Numbered from the stretch's first letter, positions 25,201-32,640 are shown. The stretch is DNA of 64,000 bases from Heliocidaris tuberculata (GCA_025618425.1 CM046846.1:25877063-25941062); one strand, 5' to 3'. Translations and numbers: made by a program. Notes: generated from the letters alone by a model not told the origin.

Positions 25201-26205
25201 AAATGAAGATGATCTCAACGAAATCAAGCAAGATATTTCTAGCTTGAGGTGGGTTTTCTCTTTGTTCTCATCTTCTGTTCTAGATATTAAAACAAAGTCT
25301 TTAAAAAAAAACTTTTATTCGCATCATTAACAAGAATGATATGTTTTATGAGTTTCGATGAAATGTTAGTTCAGTCTCTGAATAACTTGAAGTCTGTAAA
25401 TCTGTGCGTAATTGCTTTAATTTTCTTCCATATCCTTTCATATTCTCTCGGATCTGACTGTACTCACTTCATAAAACAAAGACACTTAAAAAAGGTGTTT
25501 CAATAAGTTTGAATAAGCCGACTTGAAACGAGTAGCCTATAATCCAATGTTCATTTCGTCTACCTTAGATATGAACTCCGTGAAGATCGAAAGAAAGAGG
25601 AAGCCCGTGGGAGCTCCAACATGCATAACATCCGACGAGATATTATCCGTATTGTACGAAGCACAAGCTCAACAACCGAGCCAAACAGCACAACAGTTGA
25701 TGCCCGGTCTCAGCCCGGCAGTGCGGCCAGCACCGAATCGCTCCACAGCCCGAGTCAGGATACGAGTAGTACGAATACGTTGCGGCCGATTCTCCTCGGG
25801 AGCACTCAGGGGAGCGCGTTCAGACGACTCGATGGCGTGGGCGGACGTGGTGGAAGTAACGCGAATCAAGGTAACGTCAATATAACATATACACGTGATG
25901 ACAGTGAACTAGAAGAACTGGTTTCACGTGTCGATCTTGAAGGAATGAAGAGAGAAATTTTACAAGGGATACAAACCGAAGTGCAGCAGTGTTTGCGAGA
26001 GGTACTTCAAACGCACAGACATCTTGCTCACCGTCCGTCTGTTGACGGACCCACGTCGCCGCCTCCTCCCGTACCGCCGCCGCCACTCGATGTCGAATTC
26101 ACGGACATACCCCCAAACGATGAACAGTATTTTTCGTACAGGAACGCGGCGTTTGAGTATGATGAAGGGATGATGACAAAGAATCCGACTTTAACTCAAC
26201 TCTGA
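3030..26205 (+). CDS. TRPC4/5-like cation channel (12 exons, whole gene span)
   Basis: This is a receptor-operated, calcium-permeable channel subunit of the TRPC family. Such proteins work as tetramers in the plasma membrane downstream of phospholipase C. Joining the twelve exons gives 3093 nt including the stop, or 1030 residues; vertebrate TRPC proteins run roughly 750-980. Order: Ser/Thr/Pro-rich N-terminus, ankyrin repeats (about 65-215), zinc site (H214, C218, C220, C223), pre-S1 hydrophobic helix (380-402), S1 (416-436), S2 (about 450-470), S3 (about 480-505), S4 (531-550), S5 (555-590), pore with W631 and F634-G635-L636, S6 (about 660-686), TRP box EWKFAR (696-701), TLPPPFN (714-720), CIRB-like segment (about 779-790), proline run (983-991) and C-terminal [24 protein letters not shown] and LLNMLIAMM read closest to TRPC4/5 and insect TRP. 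The exact orthology needs a tree. Confidence 0.93.
3454..3690 (+). CDS. TRPC exon 2 (first ankyrin repeats)
   Basis: This exon encodes residues 61-139, ending at [29 protein letters not shown] followed by [11 protein letters not shown] and [11 protein letters not shown] is the typical start of the TRPC ankyrin block, which continues to IGDALLQ. Acceptor TTGTAG at 3453 keeps phase 0 with exon 1. A second acceptor, TTTTCAG at 3461, would open the exon at 3462 but needs a phase-2 donor upstream. Joined to the 3209 donor, it would give an immediate TGA. Confidence 0.85.
4540..5290. repeat. Higher-order tandem repeat in TRPC intron 2
   Basis: About seven related units of roughly 100 bp share the frame TTGGCGC-ATAA, GAATCTACA-ACCAAAT, AACAACAAATGAAT and AACGCAAAATGTTT. 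Sub-types recur in order: the segment starting near 4681 reappears near 5091, about 410 bp later, so the array looks like a higher-order repeat of four sub-units. A poly-T tract at 4945-4966 interrupts one unit. The ORFs on both strands here are repeat artefacts. Confidence 0.75.
5884..5965. repeat. TTC/poly-T low-complexity tract
   Basis: A run of TTCTTC followed by long T stretches interrupted by G. It is simple sequence with no gene. A G/C homopolymer pair (5588-5622) lies shortly upstream. Confidence 0.7.
6157..6584. mobile_element. MITE copy 1 (428 bp, long TIRs, 5-bp TSD)
   Basis: The left end CAGTCAGACCCAACTCCGG is the exact reverse complement of the right end, and the inverted arms extend well over 100 bp with moderate divergence. 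The element is flanked by ATATG on both sides (6152-6156 and 6585-6589). There is no coding capacity. A second 428-bp copy is at 21572-21999. A 5-bp target duplication with CAGTCAGACC ends does not match any superfamily I can name with confidence. Confidence 0.85.
7278..7734 (+). CDS. TRPC exon 3 (ankyrin repeats, zinc site, linker helices)
   Basis: This exon encodes residues 140-291 plus one base. It starts after GGTGCAG and ends at AAAAG|GTAAGA. It opens with [17 protein letters not shown] and continues through [19 protein letters not shown], the third and fourth ankyrin repeats. [16 protein letters not shown] keeps the H-x3-C-x-C-x2-C zinc ligands of TRPC channels (H214, C218, C220, C223) and adds an extra C216. 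[23 protein letters not shown] and ENEFKDIY are hallmark TRPC linker motifs. The open frame runs upstream of the acceptor to 7149, but that part is intron. Confidence 0.95.
8459..8842. mobile_element. TTAA-flanked non-autonomous element
   Basis: The ends CCCTTAAAAGGGCCGGG and CCCGGCCCTTTTAGGG are imperfect inverted repeats, and each side is bordered by TTAA (8455-8458 and 8843-8846). TTAA target sites are used by the piggyBac and Kolobok superfamilies. No transposase is encoded. The interior is AT-rich with G/C homopolymers. Confidence 0.6.
9300..9725 (+). mobile_element. LINE 3' end (probable)
   Basis: This is an AT-rich, untranslated-looking stretch with GGGGAACCTAGTTTTAACAAG, mirrored by CTTAGGTTCTCCC as a stem. 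It ends in ATGAAATAAATTCATTCATTCA, a short tandem tail typical of CR1/L2-type non-LTR retrotransposons truncated at the 5' end. No reverse transcriptase remains. Confidence 0.45.
9746..9976. mobile_element. MITE with ACACTGCAAAAAC ends
   Basis: The left end ACACTGCAAAAACAGGGTG pairs with the right end CACCGTGGTTTTTGCAATGT, and most of the roughly 230 bp folds back on itself. Matching arms include ACACCATCTCGGTATC versus GATACCGAGATGGTGT and GGGCTACACCAGA versus TCTGGTGTAGCCC. It has no coding capacity. The target duplication is not resolved. Confidence 0.7.
10096..10378. mobile_element. Foldback element, copy 1
   Basis: Multiple inverted copies of GCTATTCATAAGGACC and GGTCCTTATGAATAGC build a roughly 280-bp foldback with ends GGGGTCCACTCGC and GCGAGGTTACCCCC. 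A second copy with the same internal order lies at 30539-30843. Non-coding. Confidence 0.7.
10379..13951. other. TRPC intron 3, middle part
   Basis: No gene or clear element is seen. The stretch contains A and C homopolymers (10381-10400, 11158-11173, 12834-12853), GGTAA- and TTCTAAA-type short inverted repeats near 12690-12780, and unremarkable AT-rich sequence. The ORFs on either strand (for example around 11475-11714) lack domains and codon structure. Confidence 0.5.
13952..14275. repeat. Dispersed homologous segment, copy A
   Basis: TCATGCAATTACATT-TGAAAGAAACTGTCT and later GAGCAATCCTTTTCAG, AACTGGCATAAAAGGAATGA and CTCAACCT are shared in order with 33905-34255, with substitutions and indels. 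This could be an old repeat family or a duplicated non-coding segment. No coding sequence is seen. Confidence 0.6.
14352..14524 (+). CDS. TRPC exon 4 (linker helix region)
   Basis: The exon starts after GAGCAG with two bases completing the codon begun in exon 3 (Ala) and ends at AAACAG|GTTTGT in phase 0, giving residues up to 349. [17 protein letters not shown] corresponds to the conserved TRPC stretch after the ankyrin block. It is followed by an acidic DDDDEGYG run and [14 protein letters not shown]. The 173-nt length and phases join exons 3 and 5 without a break. Confidence 0.9.
15044..15374 (+). CDS. TRPC exon 5 (pre-S1, S1, start of S2)
   Basis: This exon encodes residues 350-459 plus one base, with acceptor GTCCAG and donor [28 protein letters not shown] and LPGWRRRNW form the conserved TRPC block before the membrane domain; PGWRRR favours TRPC4/5 over TRPC3/6/7. 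A hydrophobic pre-S1 helix lies at 380-402, [12 protein letters not shown] leads into S1 (416-436), and [11 protein letters not shown] begins S2. The first extracellular loop is Ser/Thr-rich. Confidence 0.94.
15690..15935 (+). mobile_element. LINE 3' end (probable)
   Basis: A CACCCTCGCCCAAAGCTTTTG / AGAGGTGTG stem-like region is followed by an AT-rich tail ending AAATAAATGTCTTTAAATTGAATTGAA. This again resembles the 3' untranslated tail of a truncated non-LTR retrotransposon. It lies in TRPC intron 5. Confidence 0.4.
16300..16806. repeat. Foldback of TTCCGAA-GGTTC minisatellites
   Basis: The left arm (16300-16515) is made of repeated GGGTTCATAATTCCGAAAAT units. The right arm (16530-16806) holds the reverse complement, ATTTTCGGAATTATGAACCC. 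The outer ends read GCCGAAGGTTCGTTTTTCCG and CGGAAAAACGAACCTTCCG. The structure is a roughly 500-bp hairpin of inverted minisatellites, followed at once by a 19-bp poly-C run (16809-16827). Confidence 0.7.
16837..16895 (-). repeat. tRNA-derived fragment (SINE-like)
   Basis: On the minus strand, TGCTCAGTGGTAGAGC matches a tRNA A box and GGGTTGGAAACC sits where a B box would be. The B box has lost the consensus TTCGA, so this is a decayed tRNA-derived SINE or tRNA pseudogene and not a functional tRNA. Confidence 0.5.
16996..17110 (+). CDS. TRPC exon 6 (S2 end, S3 start)
   Basis: This exon encodes residues 460-497 and part of 498, with acceptor TTTCAG and donor [30 protein letters not shown] and [19 protein letters not shown] match the TRPC S2-S3 region (WWN-x-LDF). 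The phases (2 in, 2 out) fit the neighbours. The same ATGGGCCGA-GT string occurs as decayed repeats in the preceding intron near 16080 and 16950. Confidence 0.93.
17455..17660. repeat. Local tandem duplication containing a LINE-like tail
   Basis: GGACAATAAAGATTGAATTGAATTGA followed by ATTCAGAAA-CAGATCATTATCA-TGATTCG occurs twice about 110 bp apart, nearly identical. The GAATT tails suggest that a retroelement 3' end was duplicated together with its flank. It lies in TRPC intron 6. Confidence 0.65.
17720..18330. repeat. Compound trinucleotide microsatellite (ACT/ACC then CTT)
   Basis: TAC/CTA repeats with interspersed CAC blocks (17720-18090) pass into an almost pure CTT run (about 18090-18308). 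All six frames are open across it, which produces long poly-amino-acid ORFs; none is a gene. It lies in TRPC intron 6, ending about 110 bp before exon 7. Confidence 0.95.
18421..18577 (+). CDS. TRPC exon 7 (S3-S4)
   Basis: This exon encodes residues 498-550, with acceptor TTCGTAG and donor [25 protein letters not shown] ends S3. [17 protein letters not shown] is very close to the TRPC4/5 S4 region and ARIIYLFQ completes the segment. As in other TRPC channels, no regular arginine ladder is seen in S4. A 0.6-kb trinucleotide block ends about 110 bp upstream of the acceptor. Confidence 0.94.
19119..19440. repeat. TATG/TA microsatellite
   Basis: About 320 bp of TATGTATATC, ATATATAT and TGTATATG repeats. 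The overlapping Tyr/Ile/Met/Val-rich ORFs are artefacts. It is followed near 19535-19580 by a GAATTTGAATTT tail of the retroelement kind. TRPC intron 7. Confidence 0.9.
19745..19860 (+). repeat. tRNA-Ser-like SINE
   Basis: GTAGTCGAGTAGTACTATAA resembles a degenerate A box and D arm. GGGTTCGAACCCCGG contains a perfect B box (GGTTCGAACCC, 19803-19813). The spacing with a long variable arm is Ser-like. A gene-like acceptor stem and a canonical anticodon arm cannot be drawn, so a tRNA-derived SINE is the better call. Confidence 0.55.
20060..20275. repeat. GT microsatellite and dispersed repeat (second copy)
   Basis: GTGTGTGT and GTGCGTG tracts surround a segment reading CTTACATAGATTCA and GGGGTACAAAATACAATAG, then TCAATGTGTGTGAGGGTGTG. 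The same arrangement occurs at 1252-1480. It lies in TRPC intron 7. Confidence 0.6.
20607..20818 (+). CDS. TRPC exon 8 (S4-S5 linker, S5, pore turret)
   Basis: This exon encodes residues 551-620 and part of 621, with acceptor CCCCCAG and donor [24 protein letters not shown] is the nearly invariant TRPC S4-S5 linker, followed by S5 ([19 protein letters not shown]). The extracellular turret carries two cysteines in [11 protein letters not shown], eight residues apart. TRPC4/5 have a closer turret cysteine pair that forms a redox-sensitive disulphide, so the equivalent bond here is plausible but unproven. Confidence 0.94.
21572..21999. mobile_element. MITE copy 2 (428 bp) abutting TRPC exon 9
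   Basis: The ends (CAGTTAGACCCAACTTCCG and CCGGAGTTGGGTCTGACTG) and interior match the copy at 6157-6584, and the length is identical. It is flanked by ACCAT at 21567-21571 and 22000-22004, a 5-bp target duplication. The right end lies 28 bp before exon 9 and carries CTGAC, a good branch-point motif. Confidence 0.88.
22028..22235 (+). CDS. TRPC exon 9 (pore helix, selectivity filter, S6)
   Basis: This exon encodes residues 621-690, with acceptor TGTGCAG and donor [26 protein letters not shown] contains the pore helix and the FGL filter core of TRPC channels. [20 protein letters not shown] is S6 with the family-specific LLNMLIAMM gate region. The acceptor lies only 28 bp from the end of a MITE (21572-21999), so much of the 3' splice-site context comes from the insertion. 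Confidence 0.95.
22236..24248. other. TRPC intron 9
   Basis: No exon-like sequence is seen. It contains a truncated Harbinger-type MITE (23372-23510). CCAACAGGGGGCGC at 24086-24099 resembles the vertebrate CTCF core. The 149-residue minus-strand frame at 22041-22490 is antisense to exon 9 and has no domain. Confidence 0.5.
23372..23510. mobile_element. Truncated GGGCCC-type MITE
   Basis: The left end GGGCCCTATTTCATAAAAAC and the palindromic arms CTTGTTATCA / TGATAACAAG define a short element. The right terminus lacks the mirrored GGGCCC. A close relative with AAACTTGTTATTAATAACAA arms is at 45889-46031. The ends resemble the Harbinger-like family seen at 51631-51789. Confidence 0.55.
24249..24467 (+). 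CDS. TRPC exon 10 (TRP box, Homer-like motif)
   Basis: This exon encodes residues 691-763, with acceptor TATATAG and donor ATGAAG|GTTAGT, phase 0 at both ends. [19 protein letters not shown] holds the TRP box (EWKFAR) and the TRP helix. TLPPPFN resembles the Homer-binding LP-x-PFN site described in TRPC1. SPKSILY follows, then a basic stretch ([11 protein letters not shown]). The strong TRPC4 likeness of DHAD-x-EWKFAR supports the subfamily call. Confidence 0.95.
25082..25248 (+). CDS. TRPC exon 11 (calmodulin/IP3-receptor-binding-like segment)
   Basis: This exon encodes residues 764-818 and part of 819, with acceptor TGTTTTAG and donor [26 protein letters not shown] aligns with the CIRB region of TRPC channels, an amphipathic basic helix that binds calmodulin and the IP3 receptor. 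[12 protein letters not shown] starts the C-terminal coiled coil used in tetramer assembly. Confidence 0.92.
25569..26205 (+). CDS. TRPC exon 12 (C-terminal tail, stop)
   Basis: This exon encodes residues 819-1030 and a TGA at 26203-26205. [14 protein letters not shown] continues the coiled coil. A Ser/Thr-rich low-complexity tail follows, then an acidic helical patch ([18 protein letters not shown]), a proline-rich run ([10 protein letters not shown] at 983-992) that could bind SH3 or EVH1 domains, and a C-terminus ending TLTQL. The last three residues T-Q-L fit a class I PDZ ligand, as does the T-R-L end of vertebrate TRPC4/5. Other frames open across this exon are shadows. Confidence 0.93.
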
Positions 26206-27478
26206 AAGGAGTTTCAAGAGGAACTAAATTACTTGACTGAACTAGCTGTGACCAAAAAGCGGGTCTAAACTTAACAGAGTAAACATTCGCTTTTCATTGT
26301 GTTTTATAAGTAGACTGATAAATTTTGAATTTATTATCTATGAACAGCGGCAAACGCATTATTCATAAAGACTTAACTGTAGTTGAAAATCAGCTTACTT
26401 GTCATGAAAAAAATTAAAACGTCATATATCATTCAAGGCACAGGAGGCCTACATTTATGTATTCTTATATGCTTCAGAGTATAGCTGCGCCTACTGCGCT
26501 GGTATCTACAGGCCTGTTCCAAGTTATCATATTAAAGTAGTGTGTGAGGGTGCGTTTGTGGTGTCTTAACATATACAGGCGTATTAGACCGATTTTGCTG
26601 TTTCGGTTTCATGCCTTCATCAATAAAATCTGGTTTAGAATGCTTGTAGGCATAATTGTATCATGTATGGCGTCGAAACTTCAAAGAGATTCTATGGAGA
26701 ATAAAAGGAATCAACTCTCGGGACGATGTCACCACGGTGGAACACTGATGAAGTTAAATGAAGAAAGAAACGTGTGAAAATAATCTGAGAGCGAAGGAAA
26801 GAAAGAACGGTAGATGAAACGTGCGAAAATAATCTGAGAGCGAAAGAAAATATAGACGGCCCACATCTGAAATTCTTGGCAGAAGAGGGGTGAAACAATG
26901 TGCGCATACTCGGCCAGGAATAATGATGGTACTCTTTGAATTGACAAAGGACGAAACGTGCCGAGTCTAGGACAGACACATTACAGAGAAGAAGAATAAG
27001 CATGTGACTCTGGTATGTCCTTGGGCAGAATATTCCGATGCACTACAACGACTACCTCAGTCACATCGTAAACGACTCCGATTGTAAAAGGGGGGCATAC
27101 AAATCTTCTAAGATTTTCTGACAAGCAAAAACAAAAAAGTTATCAGATTTTTCTTGGTCCAGTTTTTCTCCTCCTCTAACAAGCAAAAAAGAAAAGAAGA
27201 AGAAGAAGAAAAAAAAAAAAAGGGATATCAGTTCTAAAAGGAGGCACAATGTACACTTTTCTTTCAAAAGGGGGGGGGCACGGGCCGGCCTGTGTCCCCC
27301 CCCCCCCCATAAATCCGCCACCGGTCCAGCTGTTGAGGAGGCACTGGCGTGGTGGGGGCGGAATCGAAAATAAAAGGTGGATGAACTGCAGAGAAAAAGG
27401 CCATACGGTCGAGGAACGGTGAGAAAAGGGATCGTATCTCGTCTTTTCACGTTACTCTTCCTTTCTCCTTGCTCTCTC

Positions 27479-27521
<43 letters not shown>

Positions 27522-28520
27522 GTTTCTGTCTTGCCTTTCGATAGGGGCATGTGCCCCTCCTCGTAGCTACGCCACTGCAGCATGGATAAAGTACATGAGC
27601 ATGTAAATAAAAACATGATTTTATGCAAGATGTATTTTTTTCAAAATCCAACCTTAGATGATTTGTATATTGTTAAATCACTTAGTATCCGTATTTCGTT
27701 TTCATAATCAAGTGACACTTTCATCTTGTGTTTTGTATATTTTGTCGTCACAGAATGCGGTATTTGATAAGAAACAAGCAAAATATTTGTGCAGGAGCCG
27801 AGCCCCCCCCCCCCCCCCCCCTTCTTCTTCAAATCACATTTTGGTGTGTAAGTGTGTGTGTGTGTGTGTGTTTTCGCACCAATGTGATGTTCGTTGGGCC
27901 ACAAGGGCATGTGCAATATGTTCTCAAATGGGAGTGCTTAGCGAACTCAACATGAACAGCTCAAAATAAAGAGGATTTACTCGAAAGGGAGAGTCGCAAG
28001 AGGGATTTGACACCCCTCCTCCCTTCAAGATTTATGTAGGCAAAGCTTTTATTTCCCCCCAGCCTTTGTTGGCAAGTATACTGTTTATTTTCTTTCCAAT
28101 TTTTGATACCGGGAGACCCACTTTGGGGCACTGTCGGCTAATTTGAAGAGGGGGGGGGGGTCGTATTTTTCTTGCATGTTGAAGTTTCTTAGGCCGTCGT
28201 TGCAGAATTAAAGGTGAAAACACATGAATCATAAATACAAAGAAATACAGAGAGAGATTATCTTTAAAACGAATGAAGACTACATGTACATAGATGTCGG
28301 CGTTGTAAATTTGTACTCAGCTAGTCACCCCCCCCCCCCCCCCACCAAATAAAGAAAAATGTTATTTCTAAAGGTTGATATCAGGGTGCAGTATGATATC
28401 AATGCAGTTAAAGTATATTTCGCTCACAAGCACAAATGGACTTTAAATAATTCAGGAGGCTGATATATGCAGGAAAGGCAAACATTGTAGGTTTTTTTTG
28501 AGTGGTAATAGTTCCCGTCC

Positions 28521-28565
<45 letters not shown>

Positions 28566-28884
28566 TCTATCCCCCTCTCTCTCTCTCCCTCTCTATCCCT
28601 CTCTCTCTCTCTCTCTTTCCGCACCCCCTGTGTTTCTATCACCCTGTGTCTCTTTCACTCCATTGCCCACATGTCTGCCTGTATATCTCTCATTCTAACT
28701 CGCGGCCTTTCTCTCTTGAATTCTCTCTCCACTTCATTTTTATATACGTCAAAGTTTATTCTAGGTTCTCTGCACTTACTTGTGGAGGACTCTCATCTTT
28801 TTTGCAACAAAACAATAGCTGGCAAAGAGCAAGAAGAGAGAAATATATTTAAGCTATGCGTCTTTTATTTGTTGTAATGATTAT
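26206..28884. other. 3' flank of the TRPC gene, repeat-rich
   Basis: After the TRPC 3' UTR there is no supported gene. It holds G and C homopolymers (27268-27308, 27805-27822, 28148-28160, 28327-28343), CT microsatellites (27465-27530 and 28522-28620) and fragments such as GTAGCTACGCCACTG (27563-27577) of the kind found in dispersed repeats. The Ser/Leu/Pro- and Arg/Glu-rich frames are CT-repeat artefacts. Confidence 0.5.
26622..26627 (+). terminator. Candidate polyadenylation signal of the TRPC gene
   Basis: This is the first clear AATAAA downstream of the stop codon, about 420 bp after it. It would give a short 3' UTR. No transcript evidence is available, and later AATAAA motifs are common in this AT-rich DNA. 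Confidence 0.4.
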
Positions 28885-29184
28885 GGCCCGTATTCTCGAA
28901 AGGCGTCTAACTTAAGCCCCCGCCTAAGTGTGTAGATTTAGGCTACCGAATCATGGAAAGCCGAATGTCACCGTCTTTTAATCCTACAAAATCCCCATAA
29001 TTCCGGGACTAAATACAAATACAAAAACTTACACGAAAGAATTGATTTCTGATGCACATTTCATGTCTGAAAGTAATTTTGTTTCTTTATTCGTTACATA
29101 AATATAGTAATTTATACGGGACTTAGGGGTTGACGAATGGCCTTCCATTAATCAGAACTTAGGCCACTTTTGAGAATACGGGCC
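28885..29184. mobile_element. MITE with GGCCCGTATTCTCGAAAGG ends (300 bp)
   Basis: The left end GGCCCGTATTCTCGAAAGG mirrors the right end CTTTTGAGAATACGGGCC. ATTAT lies on both sides (28880-28884 and 29185-29189). Inner arms pair AACTTAAG-CCC with GGGACTTAGG. Non-coding. Confidence 0.75.
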
Positions 29185-30538
29185 ATTATCAATCATGGGC
29201 TACTAAATTTCAATGTCACCACTAATACATATAAAACATGTTTTTGCCTTATAATTACACATTGCCTTTTAACCACTTTGATTGTTCTTTAAGTGTTGAC
29301 TTAGTTTGTATATGCCACTAACAGTGCATTCTTACTTCCCTGCCTTTTCACAATGTGTGTTACATGATTATAAGTTATAAATGTATTAAATGTATTATTA
29401 ATTTACTGTATTGTTTTGTCATATGTTCAGAGATCTTATTCTATTAATATGAATTAATCATTGCAAGTATTAAATATCTGACGACTGTGTAAATGTATTC
29501 AATAGGATGATTAATTTGTATGTATGTACTCAAGGCTGAAAGCAATGGCCTTGATGGAAAATGCGTTTAACCCATATCGCTTTGTCTCTCGGATAGGATT
29601 TTAAAGTGAATGTCCTGAGCGTCACTTGGATGCCAGTATCAATGATAACGTACGCAGTGTCCTTTTTTCCCTTTCAGTATCAGAATAATGTGGCCTTCAA
29701 AAGTTCTCAAAGTGCACCCATTGAAGCCCCTGTCAAGTACACCTGTATTTGAAAAGAAATTGTCAGGAGAGCAAAATCTGAAAGAAAATTTTAAAAGGTA
29801 GACAATCTCCCTTGCTCTCGTGTTCCCACACACATGCATGTTTGAAAGTTTCATTTTTCTTCTCCCCCCCCCCCCCCCCACCTCCTCCTGACACTGCTCT
29901 GCTACCCCTGTCTTACAGGGATGACTTTCCAGGGTCATTTAATTTATGAAATTTAATTTCATTTTCAATTTTATTCAGCGATACTACAATTTGCATATTT
30001 TTCACTGACCCCTTTTGCATGTTCTTTGCTTTGGCTTAGCAGGATCAAATGATGAGGTGCATGACAAAATTGCATTGGAAATAAGATTCTTTCATCACCA
30101 ATAGTTTCTTGGTTCATTAAGAAAAGCGTAAGGATATCCAAACATATCTAAGCATATTTGCCTATTTTATGTAATCACCATGTAGGCCTACAAAGCGACT
30201 CCCTTGACAGTAACTATCTACAAGGGGTGGTGGTTGAAATTTAATATGTGAATTGTGATAGATGTTAACTCACTGACCATAAATTATTAATTACATTACA
30301 TAGATATCGTAGTAATAAGTGTAAGTTTCATTGACCGGAGAAATGTTCTATTCAATTATACCTTCAGACAATGCAATGTGACGTGACTTATGGAAATATT
30401 GTGACTGATCAAAAAATTTGCCTTTGAACAGTATATTTATATGTATATTTGGGTTTTGTATGACACATGCTCCACTACAATTTTGCACATTCACTGAATT
30501 CTAAACTTCAACCCTGGACTAAACACTAAGCCTAAATT
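29185..30538. other. Intergenic AT-rich DNA
   Basis: I see no gene or element here. There is a poly-C run at 29864-29879, and the short ORF on the minus strand across it has no domain. Confidence 0.4.
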
Positions 30539-30843
30539 GGGGTCCGCTCGCTATTCATAAGGACCACTATTCATAGAAAACCGCTATTCATTTAACACGC
30601 GTTATGAATAGCGGTCCTTATGAATAGTTATGAAAAGTTGTCCTTATGAATGTAGGTCCTTATGAATGTAGGTCCTTATGAATAGCGAGGTAATTTGTCT
30701 ATGGTTTGCTCGCTATTTTATTTTAGAAGGACCGCTATTCGTACAAAACCGCTATTCATTTAGTCACGCGTTATGGATAGCGGTCCTTATGAATAAGTGG
30801 TCCTTATGAATAGCGGTCCTTGTGACTAGCGAGGTTACCCCCC
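30539..30843. mobile_element. Foldback element, copy 2
   Basis: It has the same architecture as 10096-10378: GGTCCGCTCGCTATTCATAA at the left, arrays of CCTTATGAATAGCGGTCC in both orientations, ACACGCGTTATGAATAGC in the middle, and GCGAGGTTACCCCC at the right. The internal GTAGGTCCTTATGAAT unit is duplicated here. Confidence 0.72.
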
Positions 30844-30872
30844 TAATCTTAACCCTAACCCTAAACCTAACC
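30841..30872 (-). repeat. Short interstitial telomere-like tract
   Basis: CCCTAATCTTAACCCTAACC followed by CTAAACCTAACC is a degenerate run of TTAGGG-type repeats on the minus strand, directly at the edge of the foldback element. It is too short to be a telomere. Confidence 0.5.
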
Positions 30873-31664
30873 TATAATCCAATTGCAACACTAACCATGA
30901 CGCTATATCTTTGCGACGAAATAAAGAACAGAGCAATTGTCCGTGAGGCATATGTCGGAGAACCGTATATTTGACCAAGTGGGAAACAAAAACAATTCAA
31001 TGTACCAGGTTATGTATTCAGCTTCTATTTACATGTATTGTTAATACTGTTTCGTGAACAAGAAAGTTTTTCATATATCATTTCAATGAAAAGGACTTGA
31101 GCATCCTGTCATGATCGAAACCTCATTTCATAGTACACAGCCAAAGGGGAACAATGAAAAATAGAAAGAAAAACATTTCTAGGGATTTACCATTTATTTT
31201 TCTATTCCATTCATGTTCTGAATAGATATCTATTTTCTATCTGCTACATAATATACATGTATACATGTAAATAGAGCAGGGATGAAAAAGTGCTTATAAT
31301 GAAACGGGATTTTAATATACATCTGTGTTATTGAAGTGCATTTTTTTACTGTAAGAAAAAATCTTAATCAGAATTAAAGAAATGTGCAAATGAATTGAGA
31401 TAAATGTATTGATACTTTATATGATACTTGCGCAAATACGTATGAATAAACCACATATAGACTGCAAATTTCATTTTCATTGTTGGTATTTATTTGTTCA
31501 TTTTTTTTAAAATTCTACACAGTATGCAAAACATATGCACACATGGCAAAATATGGCTAATTGAATTTATATACATGTGTACTTGAAAAGATTAGAGTTC
31601 ATTGCTCCATTTGTCACTTTTCTCTCTTATACAATGGTGGAAAGAATTTGTAGATATTACAGTC

Positions 31665-31992
31665 AGTGGAACCTCATTATAAAGAACACTGTTATAACAA
31701 ATTATCGTTATAACAAGGTAATTTTGCTGGTCCCTCATCTTTGTATAATCTAAGTCGAATCTCTTGGGACCACTGAAATCTGTTCGACTTAGGCGAAATT
31801 CGACTTAGAAGAGGTAAAAAACACATGTTTTGCTCATTCTGTTCTGAAAAATTGCTTCGACTAAGGCGATTATTCGACTTATGGAAGGTCGACTTATGCA
31901 GAGTTAACTGTATTCTATTGTTTTATAGCCCTGATATAAAGAGGTAATTTCCTAGGTCCCAAAGAGTTTGTTATAACGAGGTTCCACTGTAC
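31665..31992. mobile_element. Pogo/Tigger-like MITE with an internal second repeat
   Basis: The left end CAGTGGAACCTCATTATAA and the right end TTATAACGAGGTTCCACTG are inverted repeats bounded by TA. Inside (about 31740-31912) is a block of GTCGAATC / TTCGACTTAGGCGAAATTCG / CGACTTATGCAGAGTTAACTGTA, itself resembling another TA-type element. That suggests nesting. Confidence 0.6.
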
Positions 31993-32233
31993 ATTCAAAG
32001 TTTTGACAAGGTTTGCATGGTATACGATTTCATGGATTGAAGCAGCGTCCTATATAGCTAGACCATTTTAAAAAAAGTTTCTGACCATTATGCCACCCCC
32101 ATCTTTTGACAAGACTCACAAGAGTATTTATTTTTCTCTTTCACACCCCATTTTTCCTCTTTCCACCACACCCTGCCCATTAGTGAGACTAGGTTTTCAA
32201 TCATTTCCATCAACAGCTTTTTAAACATTTTAA

Positions 32234-32640
32234 CCCTTTCGAGACAATTGACCACATTTTGTGGTTTGGCCCAATAACTTTTGATTTAGAGCCTTAAAAA
32301 ATATACCAGATGCATGAGCAGAAAGAGCAAAAAATTCTGCACATACCGTGTCCATTTTTGTTGCATGATCATATTGCGTTTGATGCCAGGAATTTTAAAA
32401 AGGAAAATAAGATTGAACATCCTCAAATTGGCAACACATTGAGAGATTCAAAATCATTGTTCTTTGTCCAAATTGGCAACTTTTTCAACTTTTCGACAAA
32501 GTTCCTAACCATGTATATTATTTTCAAGACATTACATCTTATTAGAACCACGTAGCACTAAAAGAAAAATATTACTGTTGCCAATTTGCAGAACAAAATG
32601 TGATCAATTGAGCTCTTAAATAATTCCTGTCCTGAAAGGG
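32234..32640. mobile_element. TTAA-flanked non-autonomous element, second example
   Basis: The ends CCCTTTCGAGACA and TGTCCTGAAAGGG are inverted repeats with TTAA on both sides (32230-32233 and 32641-32644). An inner arm pair, CAATTGACCACATTTTG and CAAAATGTGATCAATTG, is also present. The 81-residue frame inside has no recognised domain. Confidence 0.6.

Noticed and set aside
27061..28850. Arg/Glu-rich and Ser/Leu-rich ORFs on both strands
   Set aside because: These are products of CT/GA microsatellites and homopolymers.
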